Shown: in pieces, positions 1-7,042 of the stretch
Position numbering within the stretch: position 1 is the first letter of the stretch
Layout of the letters: each line of letters begins with the position of its first letter
Assembly: GCF_003234795.2 (NCBI RefSeq)
Contig: NZ_CP126268.1
Span: 806,001-870,000, forward strand
Reading direction: 5' to 3'
DNA length: 64,000 nt
Source: Curtobacterium sp. MCLR17_032
GTDB taxonomy: Bacteria; Actinomycetota; Actinomycetes; Actinomycetales; Microbacteriaceae
Made by a program: the position numbers and the translations under genes
Notes under the pieces: model-generated
What the model saw: only the letters and a program-made list of their open reading frames with translations
Database searches by the model: none
Told to the model about the DNA's origin: nothing

Positions 1-542
1 ACCTGCCGGCGCCGCTGCAGTTCGCCCGGCAACCGGACCCCGATGCGCTCAGGCAGCTCCGTGCCGTCATCGCCACGGCGGCCGGGGCGCTGCTCGACCC
101 GGCGACCGACCGCGACCGGCGCTCCGTCCTCAACACGACCGTGGCCGAAGCGGTCGCCGCCACGTTCGACGCCCGCCCTGTGCCGCCGTCCGGACTGCTC
201 AGCGACGGGCCGGCGACCATGCGGCTCGCGCAGGAGTGGATGGTGGCGAACGCCCGTCGGCCGATCACGATCACGGACGTCAGCGTCGCTGCGGGGGTCG
301 CCGTGCGGTCGTTGCAGGCGTCCTTCCGGCGGCACACCGGGTCGTCGCCGATGCACTTCCTCCGGCAGGTCCGCCTGCACCGGGTGCGCGCCGAACTGAG
401 TGCGGCCGACCCGGACACCACCACGGTGGCGCAGATCGCGGTCGGCTGGGGTGTCGGTCACCTCGGGCGATTCTCCGGTACCTACGCGGCGACCTTCGGG
501 GAGCCGCCGTCGGCGACGCTCCGCCGGCGACGGAGCGCGTGA
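1..542 (+). CDS. AraC family transcriptional regulator, C-terminal part (5' end outside window)
   Basis: An open frame enters from the left edge (codons in phase from base 3) and stops at 540-542, giving about 179 residues. The last ~100 residues form an AraC/XylS DNA-binding domain: a first helix-turn-helix around ITITDVSVAAGVAVRSLQ, the linker helix with HFLRQVRLHRVRAEL, and a second helix-turn-helix ending in GHLGRFSGTYAATFGEPP. Proteins of this family bind promoter DNA through both helix-turn-helix units, and the missing N-terminus usually carries the effector-binding domain. The domain closely resembles that of the gene at 24028-25041, so the two look like paralogues. The target is unknown. 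Confidence 0.85.
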   Translation, partial: LPAPLQFARQPDPDALRQLRAVIATAAGALLDPATDRDRRSVLNTTVAEAVAATFDARPVPPSGLLSDGPATMRLAQEWMVANARRPITITDVSVAAGVAVRSLQASFRRHTGSSPMHFLRQVRLHRVRAELSAADPDTTTVAQIAVGWGVGHLGRFSGTYAATFGEPPSATLRRRRSA

Positions 543-778
543 CGGCCCTTCCGTCGGGATCGCCGTCGGTCCGTCACGCGATCGAGCGACCCGTCCGGTG
601 TGTCCGCTCGCACCCGTCGTCCGACGTCCCCGGGCCGCGCTCGTTGCGCGGACCGGACACCGTGTCCAACGGGCGTACTCGGGGCTCGTCCGGGCTTGGC
701 CCCGCGCAGTCCGCGGGGGATGCTGGTCATGCGCCTCCGAACCCCTCGGGTCGGGCGCACCAGCAGGAAGAGCGCACC

Positions 779-946
779 GTGAACGAGCGCGTCCGACCCT
801 CCCTCCACGAACTCCGGCTGCAGGCCGACGAATGGCACCGCCGCGGGCTCAGCCACCCGGACGAGATCGACGCGATGGTCTCCCGTCGCACGGCCGGGTC
901 CACGCCCGCCGAACCCACCTACGCGGACTTCTTCACCGTCGTCTGA
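779..946 (+). CDS. Small hypothetical protein (55 aa)
   Basis: A GTG start at 779 is preceded by an AGGAAG ribosome binding site 8-9 nt upstream (765-770). The product is a 55-residue, charged, soluble peptide (starts VNERVRPSLHELRLQADEW, ends in YADFFTVV) with no signal or membrane segment. The segment RRGLSHPDEIDAMVSRR looks helical. I do not recognise a family. It lies alone between two AraC genes, after a 236 bp spacer (543-778) in which I see nothing else. The start is supported by the RBS; function unknown. Confidence 0.5.
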   Translation: MNERVRPSLHELRLQADEWHRRGLSHPDEIDAMVSRRTAGSTPAEPTYADFFTVV

Positions 947-1058
947 GCACGGCGGACCCCACACGGAGGACCGCACGCCGCGGACCGTGCGTGGAGGACC
1001 ACGCGCGCCAGCCGGCCGCCCGACACCGCCCCACGGCGGCGTGCGTAGGCTCGACGGC

Positions 1059-1319
1059 ATGTCCGACTTCTCCGCAGACCAGGCCGCCGTCGTCCGCATC
1101 GAACGCTCCGAAGAGGGCCGCTGGGACCTCACGCTCATCAGCGACAGCGGTGTCGCGATCGGCCACGGCGTACACCTGTTCGACCGCTCGGAGGACGACG
1201 GGGTCGACGAGCTCACCGCCGCGCAGGACTTCGCGGGCGGGTACGGCTGGCGGTTCGAGGGCGACGCGGTGCAGCAGGACGGCCCGGATGCGTTCTGGGC
1301 ACCCCTCATCCGCAACTGA
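1059..1319 (+). CDS. Hypothetical protein (86 aa)
   Basis: The 86-residue product begins MSDFSADQAAVVRIER. ATG 1059 was chosen because a TAGGCT -10 element (1046-1051) lies 7 nt upstream and there is no Shine-Dalgarno, the pattern of a leaderless transcript seen at many genes here. The protein is acidic and appears to be a single small beta-rich domain with alternating hydrophobic strands (RWDLTLISDSGVAIGHGVHLF). No signal peptide or membrane segment is visible. I do not recognise the family. It sits just upstream of an AraC regulator, with no overlap suggesting an operon. Confidence 0.6.
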   Translation: MSDFSADQAAVVRIERSEEGRWDLTLISDSGVAIGHGVHLFDRSEDDGVDELTAAQDFAGGYGWRFEGDAVQQDGPDAFWAPLIRN

Positions 1320-1384
1320 GCGGACCTCACCCCAGTCCGGGTGAACCTCGGGCTTCCGCGTTCCGTGGATGAGAAGATGGCCGC

Positions 1385-2578
1385 GTGCCACCGATCCACC
1401 ACGACAACGGGTTCCGCAAGCAGCGGTTCACCGACGCGGGCGGCTCGGACTACACCGCGATCTTCCGCACCGAGTACTCCGGGCAGGACCTCCGCCGGGA
1501 CACCACCACCGCCACCGACACCTTCGCCAGCCAGGGCACCCGGTACGAGTACTTCGTCATCGGCGACGACGACCTGACGCTGCGGACCATGAACGCCCGC
1601 GGCGGTCGACGGGGCGGGGTGATCGGCCCCAGGGACGACCACGTGGTGTTCTGGCTGCAGCATGGCCGACTCGAGATGCACTTCGCGGACCGGTCCCGCG
1701 TGATCGAGCCCGGCAGCCCCTACATCGCCTCGGCGTCCGAGGCGTACCGCTTCGAGTCCGAAGAGACCGTCTACAACGGCGTGCACATCTCGGACGCGTT
1801 CCTCCGCAAGACCGCCGGGGAGCTCGGCTACCCGATGCCCGACGGGCCCGTCCTGTTCGACCAGCAGGACGAGCGGATCGCCCGGCGCGAGCCGCTCCGT
1901 CGTCTGCTCGGCGAGGTCAGCCCCACCCTGATGGACGACCGGGTGCGCGGTGCGATGCGGACGGCGCTGAACCGCCGCCTGGCGACGGTCGTGCTCGACA
2001 CCTTCCCGCTCCGCGACCGCGGGGACGACGTCCCGACCGCCAGCCGACTGCGTGACGCGATCGCCTTCGTCGAGGAGCACGCGCGTGACCGCCCCTCGGT
2101 GCCGGCCATCGCCGCCGCCGCCGGACTCAGCGAGCGCGGCCTGCAGGAGGTCTTCGCCCGCACGCTCGGTGTCACGCCGAACGGCTTCCTCCGCGACCAG
2201 CGCCTGGACGAGGTCCGGCGCGAACTGCTCCGGGGGGAGTCGCCGAACAGCGTGCTCGAGGTCGCTCGCCGCTGGCGCTTCACGAACCCGAGCCGCTTCG
2301 CCACCGCCTACCGCGCCCGGTTCGGCGAGGACCCCTCGGCGACGCTGCGTGCGGCCACCTCGCAGCGGCCCGACGGCCGGTCCTCCTGGCGGATCCGTCA
2401 GGCGGTCGCCTACATCGAGACGCACCTCGACGAGGTCTGCACCGTCGCGGACATCGCCGCGGCCGCCGGTCTCCGGCCCCGGCGACTCCAGCAGCTCTTC
2501 AAGGAGGAGCGGGGCACGACGCCGACGGCCTTCCTCCGCGACCTGCGTGCGCTGCGGCGGTCCGGCGACCGCTCCTGA
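1385..2578 (+). CDS. AraC family regulator with a second, truncated AraC domain
   Basis: This 397-residue regulator starts at GTG 1385; a weak GAAGAT -10 (1373-1378) 6 nt upstream suggests a leaderless message. Residues ~1-215 form an effector-binding region of the AraC_binding_2 kind. Residues ~219-322 hold a complete AraC DNA-binding domain with two helix-turn-helix units (IAAAAGLSERGLQEVF; WRFTNPSRFATAYRARFGE). Residues ~337-395 begin a second AraC domain (VADIAAAAGLRPRRLQQLF, then AFLRDLRALR) but the protein stops where the second helix-turn-helix would start. No other frame downstream continues the domain, so a simple frameshift is unlikely. Targets are unknown. Confidence 0.85.
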   Translation: MPPIHHDNGFRKQRFTDAGGSDYTAIFRTEYSGQDLRRDTTTATDTFASQGTRYEYFVIGDDDLTLRTMNARGGRRGGVIGPRDDHVVFWLQHGRLEMHFADRSRVIEPGSPYIASASEAYRFESEETVYNGVHISDAFLRKTAGELGYPMPDGPVLFDQQDERIARREPLRRLLGEVSPTLMDDRVRGAMRTALNRRLATVVLDTFPLRDRGDDVPTASRLRDAIAFVEEHARDRPSVPAIAAAAGLSERGLQEVFARTLGVTPNGFLRDQRLDEVRRELLRGESPNSVLEVARRWRFTNPSRFATAYRARFGEDPSATLRAATSQRPDGRSSWRIRQAVAYIETHLDEVCTVADIAAAAGLRPRRLQQLFKEERGTTPTAFLRDLRALRRSGDRS

Positions 2579-2618
2579 CCGGCTCGTCGGTGGTGGTCCG
2601 CCATGTGATCAACGGCCG

Positions 2619-2656
2619 GACGGGAGGCGCGGATCCGGCCCGCCACGGGCCTCCCG
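2619..2656. terminator. Imperfect GGGAGGC/GCCTCCC hairpin
   Basis: An imperfect inverted repeat of the GGGAGGC...GCCTCCC family lies ~40 bp after the AraC gene that ends at 2578. Stem pairing is interrupted in the middle. It is a likely Rho-independent terminator without an obvious T tract. Confidence 0.45.
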
Positions 2657-2723
2657 GCTGGGTGGTCTGCCGACCTCAACGTCCTCTGTGGATGCGTCGG
2701 ACGCGCCCGGCAGGATGTTCCAC

Positions 2724-3362
2724 ATGGGAACCAGTTCGCGACTCCGTCCCGCCGTGCTGCGCGGCCTCGTCCCGCTCGGGCTCGTCTCGATCGCCCTCAC
2801 CGGGTGTTCGACCGGGTCGGGTGACCCGGCACCGACGCAGACGGTGACGCAGACGGTCGCGCCGTCGGCGGAGTCGACGGAGACCCCGACGTCGACCCCG
2901 ACCGCGACGCCGGCACCGGTGCAGACGCCGCAGCCGACCGCCACCCCGACGTGTGGCAGCGAGGACCCGACCAGCGCGATCCAGCAGGCGGCCGCCCGAC
3001 TCGGCGCACCGGCCGGCATCGAGGGGGCGGAGTGGGACACCGCCGGGGCCGCTCGCGGCGGGTACGACCCGTGCGCGGCCCTGTCGTGGGTCGTGTTGCG
3101 CCCGACCGACTCGACCGGCAGCTCGCCGTCGGCGATCCTGCTGTTCCACGACGGCACGTACCTCGGCACGGCGACGAAGGTGCAGTACCCCTTCACGCCG
3201 GAGGTCACGCGCACCTCGGACGCTGCCGTGTCGGTCACGTACCGGTACGCGCGTGACGGGGAGTCGAACGCCGAGGCGAGCGGTCGCGTCGACGCGACCT
3301 ACCGCTGGGACGACGCGGCCGGACGGGTCGTCATGACGGGGGACGTGCCTCCCGTCCCGTGA
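2724..3362 (+). CDS. LppP/LprE family lipoprotein
   Basis: A 212-residue secreted lipoprotein. The N-terminus has a lipoprotein signal peptide with lipobox LTGC (Cys28), so it should be lipid-anchored on the outer face of the membrane. A Thr/Pro-rich linker (residues ~35-75) follows. The C-terminal ~140 residues match what I know of the mycobacterial LppP/LprE family: a conserved Cys near the domain start (CGSEDP), YDPCAALSWV, and SSPSAILLFHDGTYLGTAT. Family function is poorly defined. ATG 2724 was chosen because CAGGAT (2711-2716) is 7 nt upstream; an in-frame ATG at 2715 overlaps that element. Confidence 0.8.
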   Translation: MGTSSRLRPAVLRGLVPLGLVSIALTGCSTGSGDPAPTQTVTQTVAPSAESTETPTSTPTATPAPVQTPQPTATPTCGSEDPTSAIQQAAARLGAPAGIEGAEWDTAGAARGGYDPCAALSWVVLRPTDSTGSSPSAILLFHDGTYLGTATKVQYPFTPEVTRTSDAAVSVTYRYARDGESNAEASGRVDATYRWDDAAGRVVMTGDVPPVP

Positions 3363-3398
3363 CCCGCTGGGCGCCTCGGCCGGTCAGCGGCTGACCGG

Positions 3399-4013
3399 TC
3401 AGTGGTCGGTGACGAGCGCGACCATCTCGGCGACGACGGCGCGGAGGCGCGTGGCCAGGTCCGCCTGGTCCTGCACGCTGAAGCGGTGGGCCGCCTCGGT
3501 CAGGGCCGCCATCACGAGGGCGACGGCCGTGCGGGCGGTGTCCTCGTCGGTGCGGGTGCTGACGGCGGCGATGAGGGACTGCCGGGACTCGGCCATCCAC
3601 CGCATCACCATCGACGTCATCTCCGGGCGGCGGACGAGCAGCTCCTTCGCGCGGGCGCGGTCCGAGGAGAGCGGCACGGTGTGGGCGACCAGGTCGCAGA
3701 CGTCGTCGATGAGCGGCCCGCCGGCGGTGGCGAACCGGTCGCGGACGGCGTCGGGTACCTCGACGGTGTCCAGGCCGATGGCCGCGTGGGCCTTCGACGA
3801 GAAGTAGTTGAAGAACGTGCGCGGGGAGACGTCGGCGTCGGCGCAGATCTGCTCGACCGTGACGCCGTCCAGGCCGTGGTCGGTGATGCGGGTCAGCGCG
3901 GCGTGGTGGATCGCTTGCCGGGTCTGCTGCTTCTTCCGTTCGCGGAGCGTGCAGGGCTCGGTGCTGCCGACGGCGCTGTCGGGTGCGGGTGCGGGTGCTG
4001 CCGTGGTGGTCAC
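3399..4013 (-). CDS. TetR family transcriptional regulator
   Basis: A 204-residue TetR-type repressor. After a Pro/Ala-rich leader, residues ~24-80 form the TetR_N DNA-binding domain (KKQQTRQAIHHAALTRI, then VTVEQICADADVSPRTFFNYF). The helical C-terminal ligand-binding domain is not assignable to a ligand. GTG 4013 has a good GGAGG site 7 nt upstream. It lies 85 bp downstream of the DHA2 exporter on the same strand, so it may control that pump, but a strong hairpin separates the two genes. Confidence 0.9.
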   Translation of the reverse strand: MTTTAAPAPAPDSAVGSTEPCTLRERKKQQTRQAIHHAALTRITDHGLDGVTVEQICADADVSPRTFFNYFSSKAHAAIGLDTVEVPDAVRDRFATAGGPLIDDVCDLVAHTVPLSSDRARAKELLVRRPEMTSMVMRWMAESRQSLIAAVSTRTDEDTARTAVALVMAALTEAAHRFSVQDQADLATRLRAVVAEMVALVTDH

Positions 4014-4043
4014 GGGCGACCTCCGGTGGGGGAGTGGTGGGAC

Positions 4044-4092
4044 GGGCCGCCCGCACGCTGCCGACGGTGGTCGGCGGACGTGCGGGCGGCCC
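4044..4092 (-). terminator. Strong hairpin between exporter and TetR gene
   Basis: A 14-bp perfect stem (GGGCCGCCCGCACG with its complement at 4079-4092) encloses a second nested 6-bp hairpin. It lies 7 bp past the exporter stop codon and before the TetR ribosome site. It could terminate or attenuate exporter transcription, lowering regulator expression relative to the pump. Confidence 0.65.
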
Positions 4093-4098
4093 GGGTGG

Positions 4099-6240
4099 TC
4101 ACCGACGCTGGGTCGGCGTGGAACCGGTCATCGGACCGGTGAAGGAGCCTGCCTCGGCCGCGGCCATGCCGGCCTCGGCTTCGAGCTGTGCCTCGGCGGA
4201 CATGTCCGCCTGCTCCTGCAGGGCCGAGCGCTGGCGCAGCGGCGGCACCTTGAAGAACCAGGTCAGCACGAAGGCGAGCAGGATCACGGCGAGTCCGACC
4301 CAGTAGATCGTGACGGACGAGGCGTTGAAGCCGGCCATGAACGGACGGGTCAGGCGCGGGTCGGCACCGGTCAGGAACGAGGTGTCGTTCGTGGCCGAGG
4401 CGCTCGAGTCGTCGTTCGCACCCTTGTCGATCTGCTTGACGAGGTCCGGGACGACCTGGTCGACCCAGTAGCCGCGCTGTCCGGCGTCCTTCCAGTCGAC
4501 CGCGAGCTGTCCGTCGACGACGCTGGCGTGCGCCTGGTCGGCGGCCGTCGCCAGAGCGGTGGTCTCGGCCTGCGGGGTGGCGTCGGCGACCTGCTGGGCG
4601 ATCACGGTCTCGGCGGCGGCGGCCGGGATCGTGCCGGCGGCGACCTGCGCCTGGACGGCAGCGGTGACCTGCTGGGTGACCGCCTGGTCGGCGGCCTGCT
4701 TCGCGGCGGTGGTGCCGCGGTCGAGCCCGGAGTCGATGCTGTCCTGGATCGGGCCGACGATCGGGTCCCAGTTCTGGTCCATGACGCCCTGGTTCGCCTT
4801 CGCGCTGGCGACGGTGGGGTTCAGTGCTGCGTCGAGGGCGTCGGTCAGGTCGGCCTTGTCCGCCGTGGCGTGCACGATGTTGGCGGGCATCACCGAGAAC
4901 AGGATCGACAGCAGCACGGCCGTGCCGAGCGTTCCACCGATCTGGCGGAAGAAGGTCGCCGAGCTGGTCGCGACGCCCATGTCCTTCGCCTCGACCGAGC
5001 CCTGCGACGCGAGCGTCAGGGACTGCATGACCGAACCGAGTCCGAGACCGATGAGGAACATGCCGATCATCAGGAACCAGAGCGGCTTGTCGATCGTCAT
5101 GAAGGTCAGGACGACGTAGCCGGCGGAGACCAGGGCGGTGCCGATGACCGGGAAGACCCGGTAGCGGCCGACGCGGGCGACGATCTGACCCGAGGTGATC
5201 GAGGCGATCATCAGGCCACCGACCAGGGGCAGCGTGGCGAAGCCGGACTCGGTCGGGCTGAGGCCGACGACGATCTGTAGGTAGAGCGGGATGGTCAGCA
5301 TGGCGCCGAACATCGCGAAGCCGACCAGGAAGCCGATGACCGTGGCCATCGAGAACGTGCCGGAGCGGAAGAGCTTGAGCGGGATGATCGCCGCGTCGCC
5401 CATCTTCGACTCGATGATCAGCAGGGCGACCAGGCCGACGGCGCCGATGACGTAGCAGGCGAGTGCCGCGGGGGAGCCCCAGCCCCACGTGCGGCCCTGC
5501 TCGGCGACCAGCAGCAGCGGGACGAGGGTGACGATGACCGAGGTCGCGCCCCACCAGTCGACGACCGGCTTGTCCTTCTCGTCGTGCACCTTCGGCAGGT
5601 GCAGGAAGACGATCACCATGACGAGCGCGGCGATGCCGATCGGCACGTTGATGAGGAGCACCCAGCGCCAGCCGGTGATGAAGAGGATCTCCGAGGCGCC
5701 GGCGAGCAGGCCGCCGATGAGCGGGCCGATGACGGACGAGATGCCGAAGACGGCCAGGAAGTAGCCCTGGTACTTGGCACGCTCACGCGGGGCGAGGATG
5801 TCGCCCATGATCGCGAGCGGCAGCGACATCAGCGCACCGGCACCGATGCCCTGCACGGCGCGGAAGGCGGCGAGCATGAGCATCGACGTGGACATCGACG
5901 ACAGGACGGCGCCGAGGATGAAGACCACGATGCCGAAGATGTAGAGCGGACGACGGCCGAAGATGTCGGAGAGCTTGCCGTAGATCGGCGTCGCGATCGT
6001 CGACGTGATCAGGTAGGCGGTGGTGACCCACGCCTGCTGGTCGAGCCCGTGCAGGTCGTCGCCGATGGTGCGGATCGCGGTACCGAAGACCGTCTGTCCG
6101 AGGGACGACAGGAACATGCCCGCCATCAGCCCGTAGATGACGAGCAAGATCTGACGGTGGGTCATCAGGGGTTGCTGACCGGGCGCACCGGTGGTGGCGC
6201 TCCGGCCCGACACCGGCGTCTGTGCGGTGGCTGTTGACAA
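4099..6240 (-). CDS. DHA2-type MFS multidrug exporter with large extracytoplasmic loop
   Basis: A 713-residue major facilitator of the 14-TM DHA2 (drug:H+ antiporter) family. The core starts at MTHRQILLVIYGLMAGMFLSSL and includes the family motifs LDQQAWVTTAYLI (TM2), GKLSDIFGRRP (motif A) and GPLIGGLL (motif C). Between the last two TM helices lies an unusually long Ala/Gln/Asp-rich loop of ~150 residues, predicted outside. The cytoplasmic tail is acidic. I chose a TTG start at 6240 because an AGAAGGA site sits just upstream; the next ATG is ~30 codons in. It is divergent from a MarR gene and followed by a TetR gene, typical of regulated efflux. Substrate unknown. Confidence 0.88.
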   Translation of the reverse strand: MSTATAQTPVSGRSATTGAPGQQPLMTHRQILLVIYGLMAGMFLSSLGQTVFGTAIRTIGDDLHGLDQQAWVTTAYLITSTIATPIYGKLSDIFGRRPLYIFGIVVFILGAVLSSMSTSMLMLAAFRAVQGIGAGALMSLPLAIMGDILAPRERAKYQGYFLAVFGISSVIGPLIGGLLAGASEILFITGWRWVLLINVPIGIAALVMVIVFLHLPKVHDEKDKPVVDWWGATSVIVTLVPLLLVAEQGRTWGWGSPAALACYVIGAVGLVALLIIESKMGDAAIIPLKLFRSGTFSMATVIGFLVGFAMFGAMLTIPLYLQIVVGLSPTESGFATLPLVGGLMIASITSGQIVARVGRYRVFPVIGTALVSAGYVVLTFMTIDKPLWFLMIGMFLIGLGLGSVMQSLTLASQGSVEAKDMGVATSSATFFRQIGGTLGTAVLLSILFSVMPANIVHATADKADLTDALDAALNPTVASAKANQGVMDQNWDPIVGPIQDSIDSGLDRGTTAAKQAADQAVTQQVTAAVQAQVAAGTIPAAAAETVIAQQVADATPQAETTALATAADQAHASVVDGQLAVDWKDAGQRGYWVDQVVPDLVKQIDKGANDDSSASATNDTSFLTGADPRLTRPFMAGFNASSVTIYWVGLAVILLAFVLTWFFKVPPLRQRSALQEQADMSAEAQLEAEAGMAAAEAGSFTGPMTGSTPTQRR

Positions 6241-6342
6241 TGCGGGTCCTTCTGGTTCGACGTGCCGGACGGCGAGTGCGTCGTCGGGCGGAGGCGAGGC
6301 GGGTGCGGGGGCCACCGAGGGGCCGCTGCGCAACCTGAAACC

Positions 6343-6406
6343 TTGCAGGCTCCGCAACTTTACATCCATTGCGTTCTGCAAGCAACTAGTTGGCGCGTCG
6401 TACGAT
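6343..6406. promoter_or_regulatory. Divergent exporter/MarR promoter with nested operators
   Basis: Reading leftward, TTGCTT (-35, 6380-6385) and TAAAGT (-10, 6357-6362) with a 17-bp spacer form a good promoter for the exporter. Two inverted repeats overlay it: TTGC-N5-GCAA at 6369-6381, covering spacer and -35, and TTGC-N7-GCAA at 6343-6357, at the transcription start. A 10-bp palindrome CAACTAGTTG (6383-6392) lies upstream of the MarR -10 TACGAT (6401-6406). These positions fit repression of both genes by MarR (inferred). Confidence 0.7.
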
Positions 6407-6412
6407 GGCGCC

Positions 6413-6952
6413 GTGCCCGAGGACCAGCGCCCCGACGACGACGACCGCCCGGACGACGACCGCCCGGACGACGACCGACCCGAGGCCGAGCGGCTGCTCC
6501 GTCGGCAGCTCGACCGGCTCTGGGTGCGCCAGACGCTGCGCACGGTGCTCATCGAGCAGTCCGGCGGCCTCGACCCGACCGCCCGGGTGATCCTGCGGGC
6601 CGTCGAGCGCCTGGGTGCGGTCCGCTCGACCGCCGTCGCCGAGCGCACCGGCCTGTCGCGCCCGGTGGTCAGCCGGCGGATCGCGGGGCTCGTCGACGCC
6701 GGCTACGTCCGCACCACCCCGGACCCGGACGACGGTCGCGCGGCCCTGCTCGCACTGGCCCCCGCCGGACGTGCCCTGTTGGACGGCCTCGACGCGCAGG
6801 GGGACGCGGTGTTCGACGACGTCACGAGCGTGTTCGACGGGCAGGAACTGCGCGACCTCGCCCGGCTCCTGGCCCGGTTCAACGACCGTGCGGCGGAGGT
6901 GCTCGGCGCCGGCGGCGAGGACGCCGGAGCGGGTGGAGGGGTCCCGACCTGA
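6413..6952 (+). CDS. MarR family transcriptional regulator
   Basis: A 179-residue MarR-type winged-helix protein. After an Asp/Arg/Pro repeat leader (DDDRPDDDRP, residues ~8-22), the wHTH occupies residues ~55-115: recognition region AERTGLSRPVVSRRIAGLVD, wing YVRTTPDPDDGRAALLALAP. GTG 6413 lies 6 nt after TACGAT (6401-6406), so the message is probably leaderless. It is divergent from the DHA2 exporter, the classic arrangement for a MarR repressor of an efflux pump that is released by the pump's substrates. That regulatory link is inferred. Confidence 0.88.
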   Translation: MPEDQRPDDDDRPDDDRPDDDRPEAERLLRRQLDRLWVRQTLRTVLIEQSGGLDPTARVILRAVERLGAVRSTAVAERTGLSRPVVSRRIAGLVDAGYVRTTPDPDDGRAALLALAPAGRALLDGLDAQGDAVFDDVTSVFDGQELRDLARLLARFNDRAAEVLGAGGEDAGAGGGVPT

Positions 6953-6961
6953 CCCGGTGAC

Positions 6962-7003
6962 GGACGGGAGGCACGTGGTGACGCCGCCACGCGCCTCCCG
7001 TCC
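6962..7003. terminator. Terminator hairpin after marR-type gene
   Basis: GGACGGGAGGC pairs exactly with GCCTCCCGTCC at 6993-7003. An inner CGTGG/CCACG continues the stem after one mismatch. It begins 9 bp after the MarR stop. Confidence 0.7.
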
Positions 7004-7042
7004 GTCTGGGGTCCAGCCCGAAAACGGGATACCGTTCTCCCC

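Noticed and set aside
482..2425. A 647-codon minus-strand frame over the first AraC genes
   Set aside because: Composition is that of an antisense shadow, and both AraC domains are on the plus strand.
6241..6648. A 136-residue N-terminal extension of the DHA2 exporter
   Set aside because: The extension would read through the regulatory region and the start of marR; the TTG at 6240 has a ribosome site at the right distance.
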